This document shows positions 32,227-45,067 of a DNA stretch of 64,000 nucleotides, piece after piece; positions within the stretch are counted from its first letter, which is position 1; every line of letters begins with the position of its first letter. Location: NCBI GenBank assembly GCA_029717555.1, contig JAMDHS010000012.1:248001-312000 (forward strand). The letters are read 5' to 3'. The notes below the pieces were generated by a model, which ran no database searches, was not told where the DNA came from, and was given only the letters and a program-made list of their open reading frames with translations. A program made the position numbers and the translations under genes. This DNA is from Peribolospora baueri (Eukaryota > Basidiomycota > Peribolosporomycetes > Peribolosporales > Peribolosporaceae).

Positions 32227-35200
32227 GGCGGACCTTGCTCATCCTCACCCGCTTCCTCTTCCTCACCCTCTTCCCTCCCCCCGTCCCTGACCCTATCGCT
32301 GGCCCACCGTCCCGCCCTCCCGTTCCTGTCTGCCTCCCCATCGAGTGTCCTAATCGCAGAACTGCGTGGACGAGGAACGAACGAACGAGGTGCGAAGAAG
32401 TCGTTGCTCTCCCCTGGCCCACAAAGAGGCAAGGTAGGCTTCGCCCATTTCGAGCCCCGATCGTCTCCCGCTAGCACCAAGCCCTCCGCGCAGCCGACGC
32501 GCGCGCCAAGGCCAGGAGCGAACCCTTCTCCAGACTCGACATGAATCGAGGGCATCTCTCACCCGGACAAGAGCCGACGCACCCACACCCATCTATCTGC
32601 CCTCGTCGCTTCGATCTTCGGTGCAGCGCATATCCGCCATCCGCGCGGATAGGCAGGCAGGTAGACAGGCAGACGGAAAGATAGACGGAAAAGCCGCGAC
32701 GGACGAAGGGAAGGACGGAAGAGAGGAGGAAAGAAGGAAGACGGACGGACAGACTCACTCTACCCTTTCGATCGCCAGCCTGCTGGGTGCGAAGGGACGA
32801 CGGGGGAGGGGAAGGGAGTGGATGGATGTGAGAGGAAGAGCAAGGGAAGAGCGAGAAAGGTGGACGGAGAAGAGAAAAAGGGAAAGAAAAGAAAAGAAAA
32901 AGGCGAAAAGGCGAAAGGAGCACGACGAGGGCTACGGTTGGTTGGTTGGCAGGCAGGGCTTCGGACGAATGTATGCGTGTGCGTGTGTAACGTGCCCTTG
33001 GTTGGTGCCTAAGAGAGAAGCAAACGGAGCCGGAGCCGGGGCGGCGGTGAGGTGAGACACGAGAGGGGAGATTGATGAGCGGGCGGCACCGGGGGATCCG
33101 CCCGGTGCGACGGGGGGAGGGGAAAGGAGGGGCGACCGACGGAGCTGGAGGAGCTTGGAGCGGACCGCGGAGGAGGGAGGAGGGACGGGGTGGGGTGAGG
33201 TGGAGGAGGGAGAGAAGGGGGAAGGATGGACGATGGTGGACGACCATTCGACGACGGCGAAGCAATGTCAGGTGCGCCGGCGAAGGGCGGCCGACTGAGG
33301 AGCGGGATTGAAGGGGAATGGGAATGGAATAGAATGGAGGTGAATTGCGCTGCGCTGAATTCAACGGCCGCGACCGTGTGGATAACCAACGCCGGGTTAC
33401 GCCGTATTCACGCTCGACACAAGCCGCCATACGGCGCTGAAAGGGTGTTATGTTGCATGTATGTCACTCAGGGCAGGCTCATCGACGACAGCGACCGATG
33501 ACGGCAGCCGGTCCAGTCCAGTTCGTGTCCAGCTGGCCACAGCAAGCACGTGATGCCGGGACGGAAGTGGGCCAAGTATGGCATAAGGGCGCATCGACGA
33601 GGGCAAGCGAACGGTGGTGTCGTGTAGCCCCATCCATGCCATGCCAGGCCGGGCCAGAAGGCGAACGTGAGCGAGAAGCGTGAAGCGTGAGCGGCGCCCT
33701 GTTTTCCTTGCGCGACGCCATGGCCGCCTGCTTGCTCGCTCTGCTCTCTTCGCACTCCTTCCTCCCGCAGAGAAACAAACCGTCGCGTAGCTGTCCACCC
33801 CCTGCCTTGCCGTCAGTCCTCCGTCGTCGCCGCCCGCTCCGGCGGCCTGCCCTTGCGCCGTCCGTCCGTCGCCCGTTGCCAACGCACGCATGGAACGGTA
33901 CGCGCGTGGGGCTCGCTTGTCGCTGCATCGATGCGGCCGGACGGATGGGTGGCATTGGGTATGATATCCATCAACACCGCCCCGGACCAGACCTTCGTCG
34001 TCGAGCCCGAGACGGAGGCCGAGGTGTAACCAGACCCGAACCCCCTCCGGCCATCTGTGTCTCGCTCGTCCTCAGGATCGACGGTGCAGTACGTGTCTGC
34101 CCTAGCCCTAGCTTTGGCTGCTCTATCTAGCTCGAGCGAGTGCGAGAACGGGAGGAGGTCCGTCGGTCATGCGCTTCATTCATCCCATCGTCTTCCCCTC
34201 GTCCCCTTTGCTGAGCTGTGCTGCGCTGTGCTGTGCTCGTTACGTGATTCGATGCGACGCTCGAGACTAACCCTTACATGGCGCGTGCGGCGACCCCAAG
34301 CTCGCCGTCGACCTTTTCGTCAGGCCCACCTCCCACCTCCCACCTCGGGTCACGTCGCGATCAGGCCGGGTGGACAGGAGGAGGAGGAGCAAGGCCAACC
34401 AACGTAACGTCGACGCCAACACCAACGCCAGACCAAGCCGAGGCCGAGCGAGAGGTAAGGAGGGAAGGACGTCGAATCGGCCGCGCAGCCACGTCGGGGT
34501 CCGTCCGTCCTCCCTCCATCCCTCCTGCAGAGGATGGTGGTGTCTATCTGTCTGCATGGAGAGCGTCGAAGCGAGCGAGATGTGCGTGCGGTGCGTTGCG
34601 CAGCGGTCGACCCTTGCGCCGACTCCTGTCCGTCTCCTCTCCGTCCATCCATTCCCCGCCGTCCTTGACCTCACCTCGCCCGCCGTTCGTCCGTCCTGGC
34701 GTCCGAGTTCGTCGTCGACGATCCACGTAGAGTACGGATACACAGATACCGCCAGCATGCGCAGCATCATCCACGCGCATACATACATACATACGTGCGG
34801 CGTACACCGTACTCCTCAGGCTCAACCTGACCGGATGGCCTTCCTTCCTTCCTTCCGCGGTCAAAGCAATTTTCCAGCCGACGCGGTGCGAGCAGGAAAT
34901 TCGTTCATCAAATCGTGAATTCGTAAACAAAAAGGACGATCGACTCGAGGACGACAACGTAAGGGAGGGGAGGGGGGCACACGCGGGAGGTGGGTCTTGT
35001 GTCCGCATAACGACCATGTCCCCCCGCGCCGTGCATGGCTCGTGGGTCGAGGTTATGAAAAGTGTCCGTCACAAAAAAAGGGCGAGGATGGAGGCACGGA
35101 CGCACGATCCGTTCGAGCTTTGGCCCCGGCGGCCCGTCCAACTCGTCCTTCGTTAAGCGACGACAAACGCTGCAAAGGTTCGAAGACAAGACCAAACGGA

Positions 35201-35256
35201 CACAGAAGAGGGAAAGAGGCCCGCAAAGGGAAACGGAACCGAGGTCGTCGGGCCGT

Positions 35257-36983
35257 TTAAACGTGGTACATGCCTGCGTCGGCCGCGGGTTGGAGAAACA
35301 GCGGTGGTTAGCTACACTTTTGCTGAAAAGTCGCTAGCCGACGCTGTATGGACGACAATTAACTCAAATATGGTGTCATAGCCGGCGCTCACCCTTATCG
35401 CTCATCGGGAGGCCATAGTAGTGCTGGATGCGCTTCATGAATCGCCAGCAGAGGAAGAACCTAGATCGCAGGAACGATATGGGGAGGAAAGAGTGGAGGT
35501 CGGGGAAAAAAAAGATGCGAGCGATCAGATGATAAAGATTCGCTTTGCTCGAACCTTCGCCTCGGGGCGGCACATTACTCACATGTAGACCTGAAGATTT
35601 GACGCGTACCGAGAACAAGGCATAACACGCCGTCGCGCGACGAAATAGGAATCAGGTCGCCGGCTTTCGATGTCATCTCGCCTGCCATCCACCCTTGATA
35701 GACACACACCTGGGAAAGCCAATCAGCCGCCAAGCTGAGCACAAAGGCGATATACAAGCTGTGGAATCCGGCCGAGCAGAACCCAGAGGGCATCGAGTGG
35801 CCGTTGTCGTAGCCGGCTTCCGCAGAGGCGCCCCAGAGCTGTCCGCCATTGTTGCACTCTGTCGCGATGCGCACGCCAGGTAGTGGCCTAGGTCAGCCGT
35901 GATGAGGTACAATTCGAATTTCGCGCATTACCCACCCCAAATGATGTTTCCTGTGACACAAGAAAGAAACAAAAGTCAGAAAAAGTGTCGCCAATCAAGA
36001 ATCGAATAGTTTCTCATACCTTGTGTACGGTCGAGTTGGAAGACTGGCCAAGGGAGACATCGGAAGAGGATCGACCGCGAGTCAGTGCACTCGTCTCCAC
36101 TTGGCGTCCCCCTCGAACCTCCCACGTCTAGCTCGCGTCCACTCACTCATAACGGCTCCCCTCACGGCAACGACCATGAGCACGAACGGCCAAAGGAAGA
36201 AGCTCACGCGCGTCCACAGGTATGAAGAATTGGAGAGACCCAAGATGGTGATGACGCAAAGAGACGTCACAGCCATGCCGATACCGCCGTAAATTTGCCA
36301 TTCCGGGTAGGTGAAGAAGATGTATTCTGTGCCGTCAGAAGTAGGAAGGCGGGCGCGTGAGCGGAAGCGATGAGTCGGCTCCATGCCATTCGAACACGCA
36401 GGCCTGTGCATATTTTGGTCGAGAAAACGGTGCTACTCACGACCGACCATGAACAACATGATCGATCCAGCAAGGTTCCAGGTCTGTTAGAAAGCGAATG
36501 TGTCGTGCCGCGAGCAGGTAAGGAAACTCGTTCGGAGGAAGGCGGACGGATCAAATTGCGAGAGCGTTGCAGCCAACCGGGGCCTTGCCTCTCAGCTCCC
36601 GCCCCAACTCACAGCGATGGCGGTAGCCCAAGCGATGGCACCGTGCTTCAAGGGGAAGCTGTGGAAGAGACAACTCCACGAATAAGCGAAGGGACTCCCG
36701 ACCGTGAGTTCCCGTAAGAGCAGATTGTGGGCGGGACTCACATGAGCAGACAATTGTCACACCTAACATCCCCGATCAAAGGGTTATCAATAAAGAAATA
36801 AAGCGTGCGGGGTCAGTCTTCTGCCTTTGTCCGGGGGACAACGAAGATGAGGTGAGTCGAACAAGCGACTGCCAGGTCATCTATTCATGGTCATGCCGGC
36901 CAGTACACCACAGCAATAGCGGCAGCGAAGGGCGAGGCAAGGTATCGAGCTCGCGAAATAGCACGAGGGAATACGTACCACAT
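35257..36983 (-). CDS. Conserved fungal four-helix membrane protein (MWCDNC family), eleven small exons
   Basis: Function unknown. Minus-strand exons 36983-36979 (5 nt, ATGTG), 36762-36742, 36658-36613, 36483-36441, 36326-36147, 36043-36020, 35950-35932, 35887-35710, 35590-35583 (8 nt), 35460-35393 and 35273-35257 give 202 residues. Every junction keeps frame. The start MWCDNCLLIFPLKHGAIAWA matches a fungal family I remember as beginning MWCDNCLLLFPLR. Helices are visible at about 8-50, 60-75, 85-105 and 155-180, with GQYIFFTYPEWQIYGGIGMA between the first two and a Cys-bearing loop (TECNNGGQLWGASAEAGYDN then FCSAGF) before the last. The end is SDKGMYHV; a different last exon (35322-35312) would give SDKAKV. 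It is divergent from SMC6 across 582 bases. The identification is from motif memory; no role is implied by neighbours. Confidence 0.75.
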
Positions 36984-37565
36984 TGTGAAAGGTCAGCTGA
37001 CACACAAAGACGATCGAGGTATTATGGAGCGAAGACGAGGGCGGAGTTATATAGAGGCGGAGGCAGAGTCAGTCGTTAGCAGTCCTTATCGGAGAGGCGG
37101 TCGTGAACTGGTTCGTAAGTCGTCCGTGCGTTCGGTCGCAACGTCGCTTTCGCTTGTCGATGGAGGGGGGAGCGGCGGCAAAGCGGTGGTGTAACGAGGA
37201 AGCGGATAGTAAACCGACGTTTTGAAAGCAGGTCGCACGGGAGGTCGTCAGCTGGTCGTTAGAGAGAAGAAAGAGATTGATGTTGGAAGAAGACGAAACC
37301 CGACGTCGAGCAGACTGTCCTCCATCCTCGTACCACCACCACTCAGGGGCTCCCCCCGCAAAGTGCACGTGCGCACTGATCGCCCGCCGCAGCAGCGTTT
37401 AACTGGGAATGACTACTGTAATTCGAAAAACCACAATCAGCGACATTACCCTTTGACGCGTCCAAATCGCGCCGCGTACATTCGAAGCTTGCGGCGATCC
37501 ACAAACAAGCGACGTTCTTCCTCCAACACCACCGGTTGCTCAAAGACAAAAAAGTCGCCGACCAA
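36984..37565. promoter_or_regulatory. Divergent promoter of the membrane protein gene and SMC6
   Basis: 582 bases between opposite start codons. Contains TATATAG-like sequence near 37048 and a CACGTG at 37366-37371. No gene seen. Confidence 0.45.
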
Positions 37566-40500
37566 ATGCCGAAGAGGTCTGCGCCATCACAGCGGCTGCG
37601 ACTGGGCCGCTTGGAGGAGGATGAGATGGAGGGCGCTCGAGCGAGCGCGTCCTTAGCTCCTTTGGTGCGTACCTCACTTCCGGCTGTCCCTCCGTCCTTT
37701 ACATCTACTTACCTGCTCGAAGAAGCCGATGCTGCGCGACCATAGCCCGGCATGAGGCTTGGTTGGCCGAGTAAAGCTAACATTCTTGTCTTTATATGGC
37801 CTCAACGCTGTAGGCCAAGCGCGCTCGTCGCGGTCCGTCCGATATCACGAACGTCTCCGGCGGAAGCGTTGTCGAGCCTCCGTTGTCAGCCAAAGCGAAG
37901 GGCAAAGCTCGGCTGGCGCCTCAGTCGATTTCGGAAGGCGAGGAAGGGGAGGGGGAGACCACCAAAGGGAGCGAAGTGGCGGACGAGCTTTCTGGCGGCT
38001 CTATGGGTCAATTGGTGTCCGGAGACGGCAGGGTTGGACGAGCAGATATCCCTGTGGACGACGAAACCGAAGAAGAAATGATAGACGAACTGGACGATGG
38101 ATCTGAAGAAAAGGGGAGGAGGAGCAATCTAGGAGCGGTAAGTGTCCTTTTTACTTTTTGTCCGTCATGTTCGCCCAGTACAACTTACGGCCTCCTTGGC
38201 CCATGCAACTTTTCGTCCGCCACCAGAACGTCCGCCAAGCCGGATGTATAGAGTCGCTCGAGCTGGTCAACTTCATGTGTCACCGGCTGCTCACCGTCCG
38301 CTTTGGTCCGCAGATCAACTTCATCATCGGTCATAACGGGAGTGAGTTTACCTTTGGATAAAAACGGATGAGATGGACGTATGCCCACGTTATCCCTCGT
38401 TTTCATTTTTTAGGTGGCAAGAGTGCCATTTTGACCGGTATCACGATCGCGTTGGGCGGCAAGGCCAGCGCTACCAACCGCGGAACGAGTCTCAAGGGCT
38501 TTGTGAAGGAAGGAACAAAGTGAGCGACTTTATTCGGGTGTGGCGAGGTTTAGAGGAGCGGTCGCCATTCTTCGTGGTCGATTCGAAGGCTACCTACTCA
38601 CCTGCGCTTGCGCTCACTCACATCAGCGCCGCACAAGTGACGCTCAAGCTAAAGAACACAGGTCCCGAGGCGTACAGGCCCGACGAGTACGGCCCGTCGA
38701 TCATAATTGAGAGGCGCATCAATAAGGATGGCACCGGTGGATATAAGCTCAAAACCTCGGATGGGAAGCGGACTATCGGCACGAAGAGGGAGGAATTGAA
38801 TGCTATCTGCGATCATTTGAACATTCAGGTGTGTATTCCTTGGCAGTCGGGCTCCCTTTTCATGCGTTTTGGAGTGTGGATAACGATCCAATATTATACT
38901 CTTGTTCAAACGAATTGCAGGTCGACAACCCGATGAACGTTCTCACTCAAGACGCCGCACGACAGTTCCTGTCTTCGGCCACCCCCGAGGAAAAATACCA
39001 TGTAAGGCGACAATTTATTCCGCGTGTTTACTCGTCCTCAAAGTGCTGACGTGCCTCCATGCACATTTTCTTTTCAAGTTCTTCCTGCGCGGCACCCAGC
39101 TCACGCAGCTCAGCGCAGAATATGATTTGGCGAGACAGAACATACAGAAATGCCACAACATCATCACCCGTAAGGAGGAAGGCATGTCCGATCTCCAGTC
39201 GGCTGCACGGGAGGCCGTCAGCAGGTTCAAAGAGACGCAGAAGGCGCAGGAGATGGAGAAGAGGCTGGACACCCTTAAGAACGAGATGGTGTGGGCTCAA
39301 GTGATTGAAGCTGAAGACGTACGTAGTGGCTGCGTTGGGGCGGTGATTTTTTGCGTCGACTGATCGTTCGCCTATCCCTCTTCAGAATCTCGAGGTAGAA
39401 GTGCGAAAGGCGGAAGCTCTGAAGGCCAAAATGGCTGCTGCGGAAAAGGAAATCGCAAAGTCCCAGGTAAGCGGCATCGCTGTGGAACAAGTGCGCATTT
39501 GGCTGATTTTGCTGACCGTTTGTCCCGCATTTGGTAAAGGCCAAAATCAACATGCTCAGCGACAAGATCCTCGAGACCGAGGCCACGGTCAATGCGGAGA
39601 ACGATCGGTCCGCTCCCCTTCGACAGGAGCGTCAGCAACTGCTGCAGAAGGTCCGGGAGGGCGAGAATCGCCTTAGGCAGATGATGGCCGATCAGCAGGA
39701 GATGGATCGCCAGGCGCGCTCACTGCAAGACACGATTGCCGAGTACCAGAAGCGCATCGACGTGGAGACGCGCAAGCTTGAAGGGAGCAACCGCGAAAGG
39801 CGCGAGGCCATCTCTGCGAAGTTGGCCGAGGCTCAGGCCGAGCGCAAGGAAATTTTGGAGCGTGTCGCGCAGGTCTCGAGGGATATGGATGATTTGAAAA
39901 GGGACGAGGAGGCGAATAACGAGGAGCAGGATACCTTGATGCGTCAGCGAGACGCCAAGCGCGAGGAGATCGTCAAGACAGAAACGCTCATTAAACAGCT
40001 CGAGGCGCGGAGGGTAAACCGGTTCACCGCGTTCGGATCCAACATGCCTGCCCTCCTCAGCGCAATTCAGCGTGAGACGAGATGGCAGGATAAGCCGATA
40101 GGGCCGATCGGCGCTCATGTCAAACTCAAGGACATGCGATGGGCGGCTGCGATCGAAAGCGTGCTTAGCAACCAGTTGAATGCGTTCTCCGTCACGAACC
40201 ATTCCGATGCTCGGCTCCTAAGGAACCTCATAAGGCAGACAAACAAGTGAGTGGCAAGTAATCGCTCGTCAGATAGTGGGCTGATCTTGTCGACCTTCCC
40301 TTGTTTTTCCAGCAATCACGTCCCAATCGTCATCAGCCGTGTCGAGCTGTTCGACTACTCTGGCGGGGAGCCGGATGCCTCTTTCTTGACCATCCTCCGT
40401 GTCCTTGATGTGAGTTGTTTAACAACTTCGCCGCGGAGAGACCAAAACAGTCGCTCACGACCTTGTCAAACCTTCCCGACACAGATCGACGATGACTTCA

Positions 40501-42873
40501 TCACCCGCCAGTTGATCAACTCTGCGCATATCGAGAGCGCCATCCTCGTTGAGAGGCGCGCCGACGCGGATGCGATCATGCGCTCAGGGCCGAGAAACGT
40601 GCAGATGTGCTTCACCATGGATGGTTTTAGAATGGGTGGAATGTGAGTTTTGCGTCCGTCCGAGTGACGTGCGTCTTTACCATTCCGTATTTGGCTTGAT
40701 CCGATGAAGCTGATCGATAAGATTTCCTTCAGTGCCGGCGGATCGTCAACGCAGGCTCTACAGACGTACAGAGGACCGCCTCGTTTGACTGAGAACGTCG
40801 ATAGTCAGATCCAGTACGTCTAAGGCTCTCTCTGGCTACGGACAGTCCGGATTTGACAGCTCTGACGTATCTGCCTGGAATGTCCCGCCTTTAAGGAGCT
40901 CGCAAGGGACGCTGGCCGCGCTGAACTCTGAATTGCAACACATTGTAGAAGCCGGTCGGGAGAAGGTGGTCGCCTGTCGGCAGATCTTACAGCAAATAGC
41001 GAAGTGGAGAGTGAGTGATCCAGTCTCCGCCCGGGTTCATGCGTTAACTGAATTATGTCCATGTGACCTTGCTGCGAACAGCGTGAAAGCAATCGCTTGC
41101 ATACACAGATGCGTGAATTAGGTCACCGGATTGGGACACTCGAGGAGGAAATGCGTCAGGATGAGCCAGCAAATCTCGGCGCTCTCGAAGAGGCCAAGAA
41201 AGTGAACCTGATAATTTATTTCTAGCTCCGTTTGCCGTCGTGTCATTTGGCTGATCATTTGTTGTTCACGCACGTAGGAAGCGGAAGAGGAGCTGGAAAA
41301 CATCAAACGGCAGTTTGAAGCGGCTGCAACCAACAAAGTCGCCTTGGAGAACAAGCTCAAGCCCATCACGGACAAGAGTGATGCGCTTCGTCATGAAATC
41401 GACTCATTTGGCGAGAAGCAATCGGCGATCCAGGTGAGTGATCTAGCCGTGTCGGTCCTACCTTAACAGGTCGTCAAGCTGGTCTCCTCATTCTTGCTGA
41501 TCCTGCCTTCACGCCGTCGCCTCAAGACCGAGCTCGAAACGCTCTCCGTCGCGAGCACCAAAGCAAGACACGACCTCAAGCACTACCAAGACCGTAAGGC
41601 GTCCATCGAGAACACGCTGGCGAGTCTTGAAAGCGAGGTCAAGGCCATGGAAGAGCAGTACAACGAATGGGTCGAACAGGCCAGCGCTTATTGCGAACGC
41701 GTAGAAACTCGGCGGAAGCCTGGAGACCTTGAGGGGGTGAGTTGACAGGGACTTGTGGAGGGTAGATAGGCACAACCTTATGCAACTTCTTTTAAGCAGG
41801 AGATCAAGTCGCTCGAGAGAGCTTTAGAGGAGCGTATGCGCAGGTAGGTCTTGTCCTCTTAGGAGAGGTCACACGAGCCATATTCTGATCGGTCGTCACT
41901 TCTTTGATCTGCAGGGGAGGCACGACTATGGATCAAGCGGCGGTTAACCTGCAAGCGAAACAGCGTGCTTGGGATGACGCTAAACGAGACGTTGAGGCCA
42001 TGAGGAACCTTATTACGGTGAGGGGCCCCACCGTAGCGTATCGCGTGGATTGGCTCAATCCTTTCTCATATGTGATTCGATCTTTGTTGGCCACAGGCGC
42101 TAAGCAACTCCATCAAAGCCCGTCTGACGAGGTGGCACAAGTTCCGCCGACATATCGCCATCCGGGCAAAGAACCAGTTCCTGCTGCACCTGTCCAACCG
42201 CGGCTACTACGGAACGCTCACTTTCAACCATGATCGCCAGAAGCTACTTCTGAGGGTGCGTTTTGATGCACTACCTAGCTCATTTCGTCTCACATTTGGC
42301 ACTCAAGATTACTCAAGGGTTCCTTTTACCTCCGTCATGCAGGTCATCACGGACGATCAAGCCGGCACCAAGAGGAAGGGTGGGGACGAGGATCCCAAAG
42401 CGCTTTCGGGAGGCGAAAAGTCGTTTTCTACCATCTGTCTCCTTCTCGCCCTTTGGGATGCTATTGGATGTCCTATTCGATGTCTGGACGAGTTCGATGT
42501 GTTCATGGATGCTGTCAACCGCAAAATTAGCATGAAGATGATGGTGAGCTCCTGACGTCGTTGCTTTTCCCCGATATTCACCTTTGGTTTCTTGCGTTGG
42601 TCTCATCTCTCACTCTTCTCACTGCCAGGTTGACACTGCCAAAGCTGCTTCCGATGTGCAATTTATCCTTATTACACCTCAGAACATGAGCAACGTCGCG
42701 TTCGGACCTCAAGTCCGCGTGCACAGACTGGCTGTGAGTGGCACTCTCCACAGCCGTTCACTTCGATGCTTGCGGTAGAGATCGGTTACAATGTCTTGGT
42801 TCGTTTCCGACATGCTCATCGTTCTCATTTTTCGCAGGATCCCGAAAGAGGACAGGGTGTCCTAGCATTGTAA
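37566..42873 (+). CDS. SMC6: Structural maintenance of chromosomes protein 6
   Basis: ATPase core of the SMC5/6 complex, needed for recombination repair and rDNA segregation. Twenty-two exons (first 37566-37664, last 42838-42873) give 1191 residues. After a 140-residue acidic N-terminal tail comes the head: [20 protein letters not shown] and Walker A GHNGSGKSA (176-184), split by an intron inside the Ser codon. Long coiled coils flank a hinge containing [38 protein letters not shown] and ESVLSNQL. The C-terminal head has [20 protein letters not shown] (signature about 1099) and Walker [16 protein letters not shown], then [12 protein letters not shown]. The N-terminal FMCH and C-terminal DVFMD are typical of SMC6 rather than SMC5. 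Exons 3-12 and 13-22 were followed junction by junction with consistent phase; the acceptor of exon 13 (40860) is the least certain. The 3' UTR region is convergent with the bZIP gene. Confidence 0.93.
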
Positions 42874-43412
42874 TGCGCCTCATCCAGCATATGGGACAGT
42901 CGAGCTCGAAGCAGGATAAACGCAACTATCACTTCTCTGTGTTTCGTCCTTCTCGCCCTTCGTCTTCCGCTCATCGGTTTTCGTCACCTTTCTTTGCTTG
43001 CCTGAGGCTTCTCTTTGGTAGTCGCCTCGTCTTCCATCATCCACCTATACCAGCTTGCTATATCACGTCGCAATCTACATTCGAGTTCTGTACTAGTAAT
43101 ATGCGTTACAAGCTAGTTCACGAAGGTTTCCTTCGTTGTCCCCTTGCCTGGCGAGCTTGCACTTGGCTCCTCGACGCGGCTTGACGAGTCAAGCATCGAG
43201 GGAGAATTCCCAATTACACGGAGCTTATACGGGTAGCCAGGACCCCAATGCCAACATGAAGCAAGCGTACTAGAAGGGGCGAGATCTGGGTCCCTATTAT
43301 ACACACGAGCGAAGAGGAGCACACATGCAGCGACGATGGCTACGACCTGCGTAGGTCGAAACACATTTGAGCACGTGCGTGGACAGACGGCCTGCAGGAG
43401 CTATTACGGCGA
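42874..43412. other. Convergent intergenic region (SMC6 / bZIP)
   Basis: 540 bases expected to hold both 3' UTRs. No gene or repeat seen. A CACGTG occurs at 43373. Confidence 0.55.
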
Positions 43413-45067
43413 TTACTGAGCGTAGGAAACGAACAACCGAGAAACGTTGCCGCAGGACTCGAGTGGACCTGCTGCTACTGGAGCAGAGGTCGGAGGGGCG
43501 AAGGAGTGGAAAACAGGAGGGGCTTGCGGCCAGGATAGCTGATGAGAAGAGTGGAGGCTTGCGTCCGCCAAGGCGTTGATGGCAGCCAAGTCGTCGCTGG
43601 CCTGGGCAGGATGGACGTCGAGGGAGCACGAGGCTGGCGCCTTCGCCGGAGATTGGAAACTAGCCTCAGTACCAGAGACCGCCTGGCTGTTGCCACCGGG
43701 AAAGCCGTCGTTCCAAAGCGACGTCACCGGCCCGACAGACGAGGAGTGGCTGGTGGAGTAGTAGTCCAGTTGGTCGCCGAAGACTGGTCCGGCGCCCGTG
43801 TTGGGCCTCGTCTCGACCATTGGCGAAGGCGTGGCGGAGCTGAGTGTCGAGGTCAATCCGTTGAAATCGTCGCAAGTGTTGGCCCCTATCGAAGAGGAAG
43901 GGGAATTTCCAGTCCCGGAAGACGTTGGTACGCAGCGCAATTGGTTCGAGCAGGAGGAGGCGGTAGTGACGACGCTGGGGAAGCGGGGATCGACGATGTA
44001 GTGAGAGTGCCCATTGACATTGGTCTGATTAAAGTGGTCGGTGGACGGGAACGACGAGGGAAGGGATTTGGGCTCAGTCGACCCGTTCATGGGATGAATG
44101 TCGCCATAATGGCCAACGTGCCCTTCGAAAGGCCTCGAGGGGTGCTGTGCCGGCTGAGAGTACGCGTTGAAGCGGAGCATGGGAGATGGTGGGTACGTCG
44201 ACCTATAACATAGGTGAAGCGTAAGCGCACGAACGTGTCATCAGCTCGGGCGTTGCAACAAAATAAAACGCAGAGAGACAGGAAAGCGAGAACCCACGTT
44301 GGCTCTGAAGAAGGGACACCGTTGAGCTTCACGATGCCGTGAGTACCGAGGTCCATGCCCATATTCATACGATCTGCCGGGATCGACGGCATGGGCTGGA
44401 CGGTGGTCCGCGTCGCCGAGCCAGCAGGACGCTTCAGGAAGTAGGGCGCGGTGGTAGGCGGCCAGGGGGATGCTAGAGGGTCCCATCTCTTGGGGACTCC
44501 AAACATCTGCTCGGACTCGAGCGCCTTCACCCTATCCTTCAACATTTTGTTCTCTTGTTCGAGGGATCGCACGTGGGCCGTCTTGCGCTTTCCTTTGAGG
44601 GGTGGGACAGAGAGGATGAGAAGCGGCAAAGGAGAAGGGGAAGCGAGTGAGGTATCAGCTTTGAAGTGCATTGGTCTGGACGGGAGGAAATCCATAACCG
44701 GTCACCCACTATATTCTCGCTGAGCGAGCATGTTCTTTTCCCTCCTGTCCGGCCTCGTCCTATACGCCTGGGCGTTCGGCCTTTTCCGTTTCGTTTGAGG
44801 CTCGGTTCCCTCCCCCGACCCATCCTGGCCGTCGTCGTCGCTGTCGTCCAAGTTATCGACCTCCTCCGTCTCTCCTTCCACGTCGACAGCGTTGAATTGC
44901 GCACGCTCACCCGATGGCAGGTCGGGCGAGGTGATGGCGGTGGAGACGTCCGACCGGCTTTGAGATGAGGGGGACGACGGGAACACGTTTTCGGCGACGG
45001 CGACAGTTCGAAGAGCGGCCTTGGCCGCGTCGGAAGCGGCGCGTCGCTTCGTCGTTCGCAAGGTCAT
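43413..45067 (-). CDS. bZIP transcription factor
   Basis: Predicted DNA-binding regulator. Minus-strand exons 45067-44710, 44592-44298 and 44202-43413 give 480 residues. The basic region (about 93-123) is KRKRPNAQAYRTRPDRREKN then MLAQREYRKRK, with the Asn-x7-Arg spacing of bZIPs (N111/R119-120 area); the intron falls inside the second Arg codon. The zipper reads AHVRSLEQENKMLKDRVKAL, with Leu/Met at seven-residue spacing. The 'QREYRKRK' form and acidic segment before it (DNLDDSDDDGQDGSGEGTEP) suggest a Yap1/Pap1-type basic region, but the Cys-rich domains of Yap1 are not obvious. The remaining 300 residues are Ser/Thr/Pro/Asn-rich, likely activation or disordered sequence. Start is the first ATG in frame; a frame without ATG continues upstream. 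Confidence 0.8.

Larger units (their letters stand above)
31617..35256. other. Long upstream region of the bHLH gene
   Basis: 3.6 kb with no gene I can support. On the minus strand the first 1.5-2 kb before the bHLH ATG is pyrimidine-rich, as in long 5' leaders. It holds a GGT array, a TAGACAG(C/T)G minisatellite and AAAGAAAAG tracts. A 319-codon minus-strand frame (32471-33430) is mostly Pro/Ser/Arg/Leu and is judged compositional. Confidence 0.5.

Noticed and set aside
32471-33430. 319-codon minus-strand frame upstream of the bHLH gene
   Set aside because: Long runs of Pro/Ser/Leu/Arg produced by a pyrimidine-rich leader; no domain.
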